64,000 nt of DNA from positions 21,508,367-21,572,366 of the forward strand of contig CAKAKS010000039.1 in NCBI GenBank assembly GCA_916700875.1. The letters run 5' to 3'. A program made the translations under genes and the position numbers. Within the stretch, counting starts at the first letter, position 1, and each line of letters starts with the position of its first letter. Of the stretch, positions 13,234 to 27,000 are shown one piece after another. The notes under the pieces were generated by a model, which saw nothing but the letters and a program-made list of their open reading frames with translations, was not told where the DNA came from and did no database searches. This DNA is from Sebastes aleutianus. Lineage: Eukaryota; Chordata; Actinopteri; Perciformes; Sebastidae.

Positions 13234-14382
13234 TACTCTCAAGCAGGAGGCTGTAACGGGCACTCATATGTTACAATGATCAACCAGCTATGAGGAGCGG
13301 AAACTGACTCTCCTGCCATCGTCCTCACTGGGGAAAGAAAACGGATATGTGGCCCAGCGGGCGTCACAGAGAGATCAGCCAAAAGACTAATGAAGCCTGT
13401 CTCTAGCCTCAGCCTGCAGCCCAGCTCTGGTGACACACCGAGACACCCCTGCAATCACTGGACATATTCACCACATTCCTGCCGTCCGGCTCTAAAGTCA
13501 TCACATTACCTAAACATTACAGAATGCTACTCGGGACGATTGGGGCCACTGATTTGGCCTGCAGTCTCTGGCATGTGACGGATTCTGTGAGCGAGCTACA
13601 AATCCAAGAGTCATCTCTGCTGAGCCCACGTCTGACGATGAATTGATTGTTACAGCGTGTGGAGCTGTGCGTGCAGTATGTCCTCACCGTGTACGCTGTG
13701 ATGTACTGCGGTGTTCGCAGGCCAGGACGGCTCACTTTGATGCTAATTAAGTGTGTCTATTCCTGTTGGTCGCTGATTGAAGCTGGCGTGGCTAGTTGGT
13801 GTTGAAGGCTGCTGCTGTGCGTTGCTGCGCCTTGTCTGCCGGTGGAGACCGTGTTTCCTGTAACCTGAGGCCTGAGCCTAGCGGGGGAACCTGTGGAGGC
13901 AGGCCTGGGGGAGGAAATGACACGTTGGTTTGAAATTGCTGCCAATCCAATGCCTGCCCTCCTCCCGGAATAAATTGGCACAGGCCATGTCTGCTCTCAC
14001 TCAATTAGACTCTGTTCACTTATTCATTCTTTGCAGGGACATAAAGTACCCACCGCAAAATTAATGTTTTCTTTTATAACCAATTAAGGACAGTTTGCAA
14101 TGGCAGGTGACAGAATATAAATTCTCAGTACTTAATATCCATCAAAGCCCTGTTTTTTTAAATGGCTTTTAAAATACTGAATGTTCAGATATGTACTTGA
14201 ACTCGTGTATACAGTATGAGAAACAAGTCTAAAGTAACACAAACAAAATGAGTGGGGCAGGATGGGTGGCATAAAAAATAAGCTACTGGAAGTAAATAAC
14301 ATGAATCTTCTGTAAATTAAAATACTGTATGATGTGGCTGGCTTTGGCATTGCATTCCTGTATTCTATGATTGTAAACCATA

Positions 14383-14738
14383 TTTATTATATTGCTTCTA
14401 CTGAAACCTATAACTATCAAGAAATATACCCAGTTTATCGGGGACTAAACCCCGTATTTCAGTGAGCCCTGAGAGATCAAGGAATCAAGAATGAACATCT
14501 TCTGAGTCACACCTCTGTATTTCTCTCACTCTCAGCATCTGCTGATTGTCACAGTCACAGTTGTTATCTTGGTTATGTTGGCCGCTGTAATGGCCTCTGT
14601 TATCTCCACAGTCTCTCCCTGTTCATTTGACCTGTGTTATCGTTAGTGCTCTCAGGAAAACTCCCCCTACAGCGCTTGCTGATGGCTGCTCCAGAAAGGA
14701 GGGCCATATGGGGGGCAGGGTGGATCTGGGCTGAGGCA
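14383..14738 (-). other. Probable alx4 3' UTR start with candidate polyadenylation signal
   Basis: Downstream of the TGA on the minus strand, the first AATAAA is the complement of tttatt at 14383-14388. It would give a 3' UTR of about 370 bases. A longer UTR using later signals cannot be excluded. The stretch contains no repeat that I recognise. Confidence 0.45.
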
Positions 14739-15059
14739 TCATGTAGCCCAAGAGATGGCCGCACTGTGTTCCTTGGCCTTCATACGCAGCGCAGCTATGC
14801 TGGAAGACTTGCGATCTGGATCCAGATTGAGATCGTAGCCATTGATTCCCCCGCCCATCCCATGACCCCCAAAAAGGCTGCCCATGTGTGTCTGTCCCAT
14901 GTGGCTGCTCCCTGGACTGGGCACGCCCAGGAAGTCAGAGACGCCTCCGGGACCGTGAGGGTGAGGCGGCATGCAGGAGGGGACGGTGTCACAAGGCACA
15001 ACGCAACCCGGCACTGGAGATGCTCCACTGCTGCTCCCGATCCACGACGGGTTCTGGAT
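14739..15059 (-). CDS. alx4: alx4 exon 4: C-terminal activation region and OAR motif
   Basis: 321 bases, residues 269-374 and the TGA at 14741-14739. The acceptor is CTTCTCCTCCAG|ATCCAG at 15060/15059 with a good pyrimidine tract. The exon reads IQNPSWIGSSSGASPVPGCV, then a Pro/Gly/Ser/His-rich region, MGQTHMGSLFGGHGMGGG and the OAR motif SSSIAALRMKAKEHSAAI, ending SWAT. The OAR motif is a conserved C-terminal element of many aristaless-type proteins, thought to modulate activation and DNA binding. Antisense open frames here (for example 14634-15101 on the plus strand) are shadows. Confidence 0.96.
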   Translation of the reverse strand: MQNPSWIGSSSGASPVPGCVVPCDTVPSCMPPHPHGPGGVSDFLGVPSPGSSHMGQTHMGSLFGGHGMGGGINGYDLNLDPDRKSSSIAALRMKAKEHSAAISWAT

Positions 15060-18000
15060 CTGGAGGAGAAGAGCAGGGTTAATAAGTTAAGGTCACTATA
15101 ATTAATACTGTGTCATCATCATTCATATCTATACAACCAATGTGTTTTATGATTAAATTGTTTACAAGAGCACAAAGTTCTTTATAAATCTAACTTCTTC
15201 ATTTTGCTCTCAAAGTGCATCAGATTGATGCAATTAAGATTAACCTTAAAATGTAGACTACAAAATGTTCTTTCTAAATGCATGATGTTTCCAAAGTCAA
15301 TGAGTAATCGTATTAAATAATCGTGATCTCAATATTGACCAAAATAGTTATGAATATGATTTTTGCCATTATCGAGCAAATAAGTGTGAATAAGATCACC
15401 ATATCAACTTAAATGATATGTCAATGATGTGTTCACAACTTCCCTCTGCTGCCCTTAAATGGCCAGAAAAATCAGTTATGCTGGTTTCATAACAACCCTC
15501 AAAACCATTTATGATTCTGATATCTCAATCATGAGTACCTGTGCTTGCTTAGTAATATTCAGTGAGCGGACCACCACTTCTTTTCCTTTACCTGTGCATA
15601 GTTCTCGGGCCGAGTCAGTAGAGGCAGCTCGTACGCAGTAGAGAAGTGTGTCCGGACCTGTTGCATCTGGCCATAACGCTCCCTCTTCCTCCACTTGGCT
15701 CTGCGATTCTGGAACCACACCTGCAAAGAAAACAATCCATCAGGAAAATACAGACCAGACACTATCAAACAAACATCATTTTAAACACAGCTCTCATGGA
15801 TCTCATATCACGTGCAAACCCAAGTACTTTTTTTTGCTGAAAACAAGACCATCCTCTCCCCTCAGTAAGAAACTGAACCACATAAAATGAAGATAGTGAA
15901 GCAAATAAATTCTGCAGCACATGAAAGTCCAAGCCCAGGTTTTAAGACTTGACGTGTCTTTAAAGTGCCGTCCACACGGGGCTATTGATGTGAAAATGGT
16001 GAGTCTCCCCTGTTGCTGCACGAATCAGCTCCTCCCTTTGATACACAGGCGTCTGCCTCCGTTCAGGCTGCCAGCGTCGACAGATCCACATCTGGGCCTG
16101 TAGCCATTCATAAATCACTCTGAGCGAGGTGTGCTCTCCCCCACATGTCGGCACAGAGGGATACAGTGGGGAATCCCTCTGTATGATCCATGAAACAAAA
16201 GTTCAACTTTTGACCAAGAATATGCTTTTCTTTGTCCGTCTTTGGGATTGTTAACTATTGGATGTGGTATACTGTATGAAGTAGGTTGCTTCTCTGCAGA
16301 AAGGTTGTACTTTCAGTACCTGCTGACAGACCAAGTGCAGGCTACTTAGTCCACTTCTCTCTAGCTGTGAAGGCATTGGAGGAAAACAGGACAGAGAGTG
16401 ACGGTTATGAAAGAGAGCGTTATGAGCAAAAAAGTAAAATTTGTATCCTGAGAGAAATTCACTGAAATCTTTCCTCTGCAGTCTTGGTATTCATGGTCAA
16501 TGCTGTGTAATGTAATCATTTCTACTTACTATGATCATTTATGTCTACTGTCTGTCGGAAAAGAGGTATTCCTCCCCTGTTGCTCTTCCTGAGATTTCTT
16601 CCTCTTTTTTCCAAGTTTGAGTTTTTTGGGGGAGTTTTTCATTATCCAAATTGAGGGTCTAAGTATAGAGAGTGTCGTATGTCAGCTCGTTCGACCAAAA
16701 AGTCGTATGAATGACACGATAATTCGCAAGGCATTTAGCGTGCGATAAGAACGTCATGTAGTCTGTACCTGTATTGACTGCAATGTAAACGCATCGGCGT
16801 AAAAATGCTACGCTTAGTGACGTTGAATAAAAAACGAAGGTGGATGGGTCCAACTAACAAGACTTTCAACCAGGAGACCGCTGTTCAAGACCGTTGTTCG
16901 TTTTCTAAGTTACGTTAGAGACATTTGTGACGTGTTTCCCTTACTTTATTTATGTTGTTTCTGTGCCTATTTTACTTAGTTTACGTACTTATTTTAAGCA
17001 CAACCGTGACTAAGCCAAATCTAAATGGATTTGTGGCCTAAACCTAACTGCGGACGTTACCGTAGTTTTGTTGCATGGCGTACAAATGCCACATGAAAAG
17101 CTTAAAATGCATCCTCATGACAGGCGGAATGTCTTTGTAATATTGTGCTATCCATAGGCCTTCCTGTGAGACTGGGTTGTGTATTATGTTTTACGGATTG
17201 TAAGTCCTTTTGAGGCAAATTTGTGATTTTGTGCTAGATAAACAAAACTGACAAATGTAGATAAAGATGAGCAACAGTGACATTATTGGCCTGATAAAAC
17301 AGCTCCTGGATAATGATTATAGACATACTGTAGACAATGCATTCCTTGGCACAAGCCATTTCTATTGTTTCAGTTCTGCTTTATGTAACATTGCTTTATA
17401 ATTGGTTAAATATTAGCTATTTGGAGTGGCCTCCAAACTACTGTATGTGAAAGGCCAAACATGTCAGCATGCTCTATAGAGCTGCAACGATACTTAACTA
17501 AAATTATCTGTGGAAAATCTTTTCAGTTTTCAAGTAAAAATGCCAAACATTTTATGGTTCCAGTTTCTGACATATACTTGTGAAATCTGCTTTTCCTTGT
17601 TTTCATCATAGTCAACTGAACATCTTTGGGTTTTGGATTGTTGGTTGGGCAAAATAAGACATTTGAAGATGTCCGCCTGGGCCCTCTGGGCTTGTGAAGG
17701 GCAGTTTTCTGACATTTTATAGAACAAAAGATTATTTGAATACTTAAGAAAATAATTGCCAAAATATTCAATAATAAGAATAATAGTTAATTGCAGTCCT
17801 AGCATGCTACTTTTTTATGTTGCCCAGATATAAGATACCTGTACAATCATTTAATGAGGGGTAAAGTCAGACTAAAATCATCTTTCCATTGATGACAATT
17901 AATCAAATCCCAAATAATAATATGATTTAATGTGCCCAAATAACACAAATTAAGACATTACTGATATTATTATCAGTAACCCTCATTTATTTCTCGACCA

Positions 18001-21000
18001 TGCAGCTCTGCTGTTCTTTCAAATAACCAGTTGTAACTTTAGCTACGCTTTTTTCTACAAAGTTTTCTCACATCTCTATATGCAAGAGAATAGAGGAGCA
18101 AAGGGGGGTACTGGATGTCCCCACATGTTTATTTGTGTGTATTTGTTGGTTGTCTGAATCTTACCCTCCCAAGAGGGAACGGGAGACGTCTTCAAAGAGA
18201 GAAGAGAGAGCGATCCTGCCTTGACACAGGGGTTTGAACTTGGACTGTGGGTTGATTCCCAGCCCAATCAGCGTGTGGTTTTCACAGTCCCTGACATGAA
18301 ATTTCCCCTCAAACTCCTCAAATACCCCTACATCTCTCTCTCTCTCACCATTTCTCTCAATCGACGTAAACACAATCGAGTTTCGTGACCAGTGTTGCAC
18401 AAAGATATTATCCCATATTGAGGTTTTCTTATGGGGCAGGAAGGAATGTTTTATGCGATAAGACCAGCTAAAAGCACTGCAACATGCACTCAAACCTGTC
18501 ATGTTTCTGACTGGATAAAACAACTAGCTGGCTCATTTTCAAAGAGAAGACCATATATGGCCTCCTGTGGCACATATAGCCGCTGACTGTGTTTTTTGCG
18601 AGAAGGTGACGTAAAGAAATGTCGTCTGACTCCGACATTCCTCGGGTCAGCTGGCGAGATTAGAGGACAGCTCACCCTCTCAAAGTGGTAAACTGATATC
18701 TGAGGTTGTGGCTGAACCCCAGTGTCAAGGTGAAGGGTTGTTGCCCTTTGAATTATATCATATGTTTGGAGGGGGGGCTTGGAGTCTATGTTATGCTCCC
18801 CCTGAGGATTTGGGGTCTATTATTGTTTAAGGTATGTCATGTCTTTCCTTTGGTTGCATGAGCTCATAACATCACAGGTTTCCAAATATAATCCTCAACA
18901 CAAAAGGCCCCGGTTGGACTGATGAGCATAAAACTCACTTATGGTACGTGTCCACAGAGGCGTTTTTGGACGCGAGGGATCGCCTCGCTTTCCAGCATTG
19001 GACGCTTGGTGGGCTGCCACTAGGCACTAGGCAGTAGGCACCTGATTAGACGAACACTTTCACTCGTGGGCTGCTGCTCCCAGCATTCAAACCGGAACCA
19101 AGATGGCGGCTCATTTAGAAACTTTCTTTCTTGTATATTATGAAAATAAAATTCAACGAAATGTGTTTCTGAAAACATTTTAGGCGAGCAATAAGCCATG
19201 CAGTTGCTGAATCTCTTGGTACAGTTAGTTTGAACGTTTTTTGGGAGTTGCCAGAGGCGGTGAGTCGTGCCGGACGACCCTGATTTTCATAAAGTAGCCT
19301 AGACCTCAACTTTACGCAAATGAGGATCAGGCAACGTGATGGTCCATCTCTCGAAACGCAATGCCACGCTGCCAGAATGCATTGCACGGCTTCTTACATA
19401 GACAATGAATGGGAAGGACGGATCCTGTGGACACGTACCATGACTGTTCTAGTTTTAGTTTCCAGAAGTTATGACATGGTTTGATTCAACAGAGATTAAT
19501 GTAGCCTCCTATGCATTACTACTACATTCAAGTCGCAGAGCTAAGCATCTGATTTTCCTCAAAAAATACACAGCAACATTTTAAAAAACATAAACAATCC
19601 TTAAAGACTCTTCTAACCATCTGGATGAAAGAATATTCCATCTGCTGCACCATAAAAAAGATTTTAACCTGTTTCTCATGTTACACCTTTTTTTGCCTTG
19701 CTCAGTTTGTGGAACATGAACAAAAATGTAAACTTTAATAATATGTTATGTTAGCTTATATTGATGTTTCTTTCCAATATTTTATATTTTCATACACGAA
19801 TAACACTATTTTGCTTGTGTTTTACAAAAAGAGCAAAGGCAAATGTCATTTCAGACTTCCTGGATTAGACAATACAGTCACAACTGCCGGAAACATAAAA
19901 TATCTTTTTATGGTGCAGCTGATGAAATAGATTTTCATTCAGGTCATGAGAAGAGTATTTTAGGATTCTGGGAATAGTCTCAGAACAGCTTTAGTGTTGT
20001 TAAACCACCTTTTAAAAAACGTTTTTAAAAGATCACCAGGGAATTATTTGAAGGAAAATGGAATGCTTAGCTCTGTGACTTGAATGTAATAGTAATACAT
20101 GAGAGGCACAAACTGGGGATAACGTTCATGTTAAACAAGTATTTCAAGCTCCAATCTACTTTTTTAAAATATAAAGTGTTATAAGTAACCTAGCTGTCAT
20201 CTTAATTGTGATAGATCAAGATAACCCAACTCTACTCCTCTACTTTTAATCTCTCTGTCGTACTCCCACCCCTCTGTTGAAGCTCAGCCCCTTCTCTCCC
20301 CCCCTCACCGCCAACCCCCCTCTCTCCGTGTCTCTCTCTGCCCTCCTCCCTTTTAAGTCGGCGAGGGGAAGTGGGGATATTGGAAAGTGAGATGGGAGAA
20401 TGTTCAAACTGGAGCTTGTTTTCATTTCATGTTTAATTTCCTGACGCCTAAGCCCTTGGCTTTCCGCAGCTAACCCCTCTGACCTTTCGAAGGCGTGCAG
20501 ACGAGAGCGTACACATACACACACACAGAAAACACACACATTTACATACCACGATATATGCAAAGTTCAAAGTCAGTCACTAACAAATGCGTCTTTTTAA
20601 CCTGGACACTCACACGCTTACTGGAGCCTTTTATCAACAAGCAAATAATGTCTGAGCACATATACAGTATATATATATATACCCCTTGTCTTGGTTTCTG
20701 GGTAGTGAGTGTGTCATGTTTCACAGAGGGTTCGCTCTACGTAGCTTTGCCTTTGAACGGCAGTAGGAAGGAGACCCAAGCCAAATAGTTTGGCGAGGAG
20801 ATCATTCGGGGAACATTATGAAGTCAGATGTGTCCTTTGTGTCCACGTCCCTTATTGCCCAACTTCTAAGTTCGTTAGAAAGGAAAGCTAGTGGTGCTTT
20901 TGCACGAGCAGAATCTCAATTAACCCAAAGATTTTTTATTATTTCTCATAATGATAACCCATCCTATATATGAAGGATGAGCTTTACCAACTGCAAACAC

Positions 21001-24000
21001 TTACTACTCTTCTTTATTTTATCTAGCGGACATCTGCAAGGAAGGTGGCTCAGAGCTCTTGGAGCTCAAAGTGCTTGGCGGTGATACAGTAATTGCTAAA
21101 GACGTTGACAGCAGAAGGCAGCTTACAGAGCCATTAAAGAGCTTTATTTATGCTCCAGAGCCAGCAGGCAGAGAGAGAGGAAGAGGGAGAGAGGGAGGGC
21201 AGAGTGCACAACTCCAAAAGCAGCTTTGAAGTCCAGCCGTCTCACCTCATCTCTGTCATCCAGGACCGCTGCGATTGATAGACTGCCTCAGCAGTCACTC
21301 ACACAGCCTCCCTCTCCATAAAAAGTAGGCAGTGTGGTGAAGTTCAAGTCTGAGGTTGAGAGCTAATTGTACAAAATAAACCAGTGGCAGCAGAAGTCGC
21401 AGATTGTGATTATGGAAAACTGCAGCCCGACTTTATGAAGACATTCATCATCAAACTGAGGATGAAACTGTAGGACCTTGACGTTGGCATTTTGGCAGAA
21501 AACATCTGTACTCTGGATTTCAATGGCTGTTGTTTGGGAGATGAAAAGGATTCTCCGATCGCTTGCCAAGTTTCGAGTGCCCCTTGGTATTCAACAATTG
21601 GATATCCCTGGACTTTGTCTTGATAGACCTTCAGTTGAAATTGTGGGGTTTAGTCTTGATTGCGTACATATTTAGGGTCTGATTTTAGAAGTATGGGTCA
21701 AACCTCTGTGACTCAACAGAGTGTGCTGTGTGGCTGTCAGATGAAGTTAATTATATTCATCTGGGGAATAGATGGGTCTGTGTGAGCGCAACGTGAATCT
21801 ACTTATATTTACTGTACCACCACAAGGACCAGGCCAGGTTCCCTGTCCCTGACTATGTCTCGGACCCCGCGTGGAAATTGAAAGTGGCATCTCAAAGTGT
21901 TTTTTATATCCTTGCTAAATAGCTTTGATGACTCCTTTTTTTTCTCTCCATGTGTTTTCCCTCCCTGCCTCCAGAGTTGTGTGGTGAAGTAGTTTGAACA
22001 TGGTAGTGCTGGGGAGAAACCCTTGGCCTCTGACCCCTCTGCAGAGTCTGCAGCATGTAAGAGCTAAGAGCAGAATATTCCCTTAGTCCCACCCATCCCA
22101 CTCTGATCTAAAGCTGGCAGGCAGAAAGAGAGATGAAGAACAATAGGCCTCGCTGTCTGCTGCTCCCAACAATCTTTGTCAACATGCCAGTCTTGACTCT
22201 CCCAGCCCTCTCTGTCATTTCCCTGAGTGATTATTAGCACGCAAACATTAACGAGTGCAGTCATTCAACACAGCTCACGCAGAGTGTCCTCCCAAGAAGG
22301 AACAACAGCTTTAGTCGTTTCAGCAAGTGCCCTGAAATGACATACGATGAAGTAGTCACCGGATGTAGTGGGTGTAGGGATGCATTCGGTGTGGGAGAGT
22401 CACTTTAATGACCCATTGACTGCGAAGATTAGCGTATTTTTTTCTTTCATGGCTGGGTTGTACAGCGCTGGATCGCCGGTTATGTGACCGCAGTATGACA
22501 TCGGAATTGAGTTTCTCCAAAATTTGATTCTGTTTCTACTTTTCCTCTGCAGGCCGCTGCATTTTTTTTCCAGCAACCCCTGTGGCCACCATAGCCACAG
22601 CCCAAACGCACTACCCCAAATCAAAATTAATGAGAGGACTTGCATTTTTGCCGTACCGCCAGATCTGGTGTGAACGCAGCTATGAGCAACACAGCAACAG
22701 GCCACAAGTCATTTTCGACATGAAGCTACAAACTGACGGCCGACACTTGTCGCTTGGTGACGGGCGTCATGCGCTACAAATCAAAGTTGAGCTGCTCTCA
22801 ACTTTTTTCAGCGCTCCAATGACGAGGTGAAGTGTCACCCAATCATATGTTTTTGCTTCACCCTGTTCCATTCGATCTAAAGAGAAGCCGTTAGCCAGTT
22901 CCCAGTGCTATTCAACCACATCACTACATCGAGTGCTTGAGCAACATTTCAATGGCGACTCTGTGACAATATAGCTGGCCGTTTTGTTGCTTTTGTTGCT
23001 CGTAGTGTGAACATAGCTTAAGCCGGCCGCGTATCTCACGCCACCCAATACGATTGTCTTTGGTTTAAAGAAATACAAATAAGCGAGAGCATTTTTTCCC
23101 GTATACCAAAATGATAATGTGCGGAGCCAGACCTTTCTTTAGCGCTGACACAGCATTGTGTAGATAGGTCCGATGAAGTGACAAAGCCCTCTCGTGGCCA
23201 TAGTAATTTTCATGGAAGCAAAGGAGGAAATCGGATGATGATAGAGTTACGAGGGGGTCGGGGTGGATGGATTTTAACAGGAGAGATCGCTGTTTGTTTC
23301 AACCCAGCAGTGAATTTTAAACAAGGTGTTTTTGTGCCTAAACCTAACTAAAACTCAATCATAGGGTTGTCACATAAAAGTGATTTATTTTTCAACAGTG
23401 ATTTGTAATGGTTTTGGAAGATCAGAAAACATTTCTTGTTCTAGAGGGCATGGAAAAATGACGTGAGTTTTTCTTCAATTTGTAACCTGCCGTTATTCCC
23501 CCGTCCTCACCTGTACACGTGCCTCCGTCAAGTCCGTCCTCAGTGCCAGCTGCTCGCGGGCATAAACATCTGGGTAATGTGTCTTCTGGAAAACCTTCTC
23601 CAGCTCCTCCAGCTGGTAGCTGGTGAACGTGGTGCGATTGCGTCTCTTCTTGCCTTTGTTGCTCTCTGCCTCACTTTTGTCCAGAGGGCTGGAAAAGTCC
23701 GAGCCTGGCCGCTCGCTCAGCCCCTTCTCGCCAGGCGCCTTTAGGTTCAGGTAGCTGCCTTCCATCCCGGGAGGGTCGACACTAGGGGGCAACTCAGTCT
23801 CTGTCAGGCCGCTGTTGTCTTTTCCTGTAATTATGAGATTAAGAAAGACACAGAAAGAAGTGTTACAATCAATTGGATTTCATTCTTTTAAAGGTGCACT
23901 CAGCTTGGACATAAGACTTCAGATATTTAACAGAAAGTCTGCAATACAAACTGAAGGTGTGGGCTTTGAAAGAAGTGGTTTAATGAGCAAATCAGGCCAT

Positions 24001-27000
24001 CAAATAGGCGTTATCGTTCGCTATAAGCATCATAGATGTGGGTCAGTAGGGACCTACTATGCTTACTGCGTTGTAAAAATGAAAGCGAAACTTAAAACCA
24101 AAGCGTTCTAACGTAAAACTGAATGAAACGTTATGTTTTGACAACAAACTACAACTTCTTTAGGTTTGGCTTTGTGTTTTGGCTTAAAATACCTACGTTT
24201 CAATAGTGAAAGTGAAACTTAACACTAGTGAACACAAAGACAACAACATGGTGTTGGTTTTACACAGGATGCGAACAGCGGTCTCCTGGGTGAAAGCTCT
24301 GTGTTTTGTGTCCCATCCATCGCCACCAACCTCCACCCCATCTGAAGTTTCACATTGTCTATACCACACTTCACTTCCACTTCTGCTCTTGTCATAATTA
24401 CTATGGCCACTACAGGTCGCTGTAGTCTTCTTTTACACCCTCTTTCGGTGATCGACCATGTGAATAGCTGATAAAACCTACTATTGGGTGTAGCAGGGCC
24501 CTACTGACCCACATCTATGGGGTTTATAACCACCAATAACCTCTAATCTAATGACCTGATAACAATCTAATCAACTGTCTATTTGTATTGTGGGAAATGT
24601 AGGGTCCAGGGTTTTTGGACCTTGAACTTTGCTCAAAAATAAAAGTCAGGACATCTCAACCTCTGCTGCATCAATTTGGCCATTCTTTTTTAAATATGTC
24701 TCGGTCCAACTTTATGGAAGTACAGCACAATTCCGTGATGTGGATTGACGCTCAAAAACCTCATAAAACATTCATATTTTAAAGTTTAGATGTTACATTG
24801 TGGTTCTAATAAAACACATTTGAGTAATTTTGGTTTCGTATGAAATGCGCCAGTCTTACTATTTTCATATGAAGCGTGAAAACTCAAAATAACCTTCATA
24901 GTTTGTGTGGCTTCACATAAAATACAAATCATATTCTTACTGTAATAATATTGTTTTCAAGCAAGCTATTTCAACCATCATTATGACCATTTTAGAGCAG
25001 AAAAAAGAGGGCCACATGTTGTCAATGAATGTCCTATAATTATAGTTACTACTCTATAATTGGAATATTCAGCAGAGCAATACTTTCTTTAAAATGTGGC
25101 TGAATTTAACCATGGTGCCTCACGTTCAAGTCGGCGAGTGTGTCTGCTCATCATCACGTTACAACATCCACGCAAAATGACATTTGCTTTAAACCTACGT
25201 CACCTCTGTAATGTTTTATTTTAAGGTTCAAAGGCCTTGTCTGTTTGCAACAAGAGAAGAAATGTCGTCTTCTGTTTGAAAGCCATGTCACTACGCATTG
25301 GCGTGACCTGTGACACAACCCCTTGAAGCCCTCTCCCTCACATCTCTCAATCACGCCACCTGAAACCCGAGACACGCAAAAACCTGCTCCGTCTCTAGTC
25401 GTGTATGGCGGGCCTTGTGTACGACCACGCTCGCCCCGCAGCCTTGGCCCTGAGATGTAAACAACATTGTGTTTGTCACCTTCAATTTCGAGAACGTCCA
25501 TTTTGTGACAGACCCCGCTCTGTTCCTGTCAGCGCTCGCTAGCTTTTTTGTTTCCTTTTAGGAGATGAAGAAAGCTGTCCCTTCTCCTTCAATAAACAAA
25601 CAGCTGTGTGAATAAATAAGCTGAAGGGCTCTGGTTGCGGGCCAGTGAGAACAGTGTACTCTGTCAGCCTCTCTGTTTGTCTTTCCTGCGACTGGGCATG
25701 GGGAGCATGTCCTAACTGTATTGGTCCGAAACCAGCGCATAATGGTCTCCTCCACATAAATAGACTTGTAAGCCTTGTGCAACCAGCATAACTTTAGTCC
25801 AACAACATTTGTCTGCTGAGTTGGATCAAGTTTAGGGTAATTAACTTAATAGTTCTGTGCATTTTACTTTGTCGCTTTGCATTTTTGTCATGAGAAATGC
25901 CAGTAATGTCTTCCTGTCATTCTCAGAAAGCCGGCGCAACGAGGGAAAGAAAGTTGACACCTTGTGGCACTGGTGAATCTCTGAGCCAAGTGTTTTAGCG
26001 GTTAGTAAGATGACTGAATAGTTTTAGAGTGATGAAGCTAGGCGGTGGCTGTCTGCAACATGCATGTTTGTTTTCATGGATTAGCACGCCTTTGGCTAGT
26101 GTGTCCCACAATGAGATGTCAATAGTCATCCTCTCGATGCTGCGGCAGCCCTCCCCTGCTCTCTGACTCTGACTTGCCCCGACAGAGACGCTAATGGAAC
26201 AACACAGCTCGCCCAGCTGGAGTTCATGACCTCATATCGCTGTGGCCCACCTGTCAGACCCTCTTACAGTCTCCACGCAGGCAGATGTTCTGACATCACC
26301 TACCCCTGCACTGGCCTCTAATGCTGAAGCACTGTGCAATATGTTCTTTCTACCCCTGGGCAGGAGCATGGCTCCAATGTTGAGAAGAAAGACAGGTCGA
26401 CTCCAGGTTCCTGCTTTGCATTTGCATCTGTGAGAGAAAATGCCCCTGAGCAAGGCATATATCCTGTAAGGCAGAAGGTGCAGCTGGGGGATGGAGAGAT
26501 GGTGGGTAAATTTGCTTAAGTTTTTGTGACTCTTTCTTGGTCGGGAGAATCGAGGTAGTTACTGGTGCTGACCTAGGAATAGTGCAGCACATAACCCCCC
26601 TGTAAAATATAGATTTGATGCTTTTACACTTCAGTTTTTGTACAGATTAAAGGAACAGTGTGTAGCATTTTGGAGCATCGATTAGCAGAAATGGAATTTA
26701 ATATTCATAACCATGTTTTCATTAGTGTATCGTGTATAGTGTAATCACCTGAAACTAAGAATCGTGTTACCGTTAGCTTAGAATGAGCCCTTCATATCTA
26801 CATAGGGAGCGGGTCCTCTTGACGGAATCCGCCATGTTGCTCCGCCATGTTTCTACAGTAGCCCAGAACGGACAAACCAAACACTGGCTCTAGAGGGAGC
26901 CTTTCACGTTTTTACGTTACCTGAAAGCCACCGTAGTTCTCCGAAACTGCGGCAATGTGAGTCGCAGAGTGCAAAACCGTGATACGGCCAGCCACCGTCT

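Larger units (their letters stand above)
1..14382. other. alx4 3' flanking region, no gene recognised
   Basis: Contains MITEs (167-504, about 4910-5236, 5409-5720, 5793-6150, 8099-8390, 10098-10588, 12106-12963, about 13030-13233) and diffuse repeat-like sequence at about 1085-2030 and 8450-9860. Mostly single-copy blocks at 2030-4900, 6160-8090, 10700-12090 and 13240-14380 have no coding sequence that I can support. Open frames here are short, start arbitrarily and match no family I know. Vertebrate ext2 would be expected beyond this flank in convergent orientation, but no ext2 exon was seen. Confidence 0.75.
15721..23510 (-). other. alx4 intron 2 (about 7.8 kb)
   Basis: Lies between homeodomain codons 46 and 47 with GTGAGG donor and TTTGCAG acceptor. 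It holds a retroelement tail split by another repeat (about 16560-17255), a hAT-like MITE at 17475-17801 and a TIR element at 18941-19441. Further repeat-like sequence at about 22650-23025 has the motif GTGTGAAC at both sides. The rest, chiefly 15800-16550, 17810-18940 and 19442-22600, looks single-copy. The block 20230-20480 is pyrimidine-rich. No additional exon was recognised. Confidence 0.85.

Noticed and set aside
14634..15101. 155-residue plus-strand frame
   Set aside because: Antisense shadow of alx4 exon 4.
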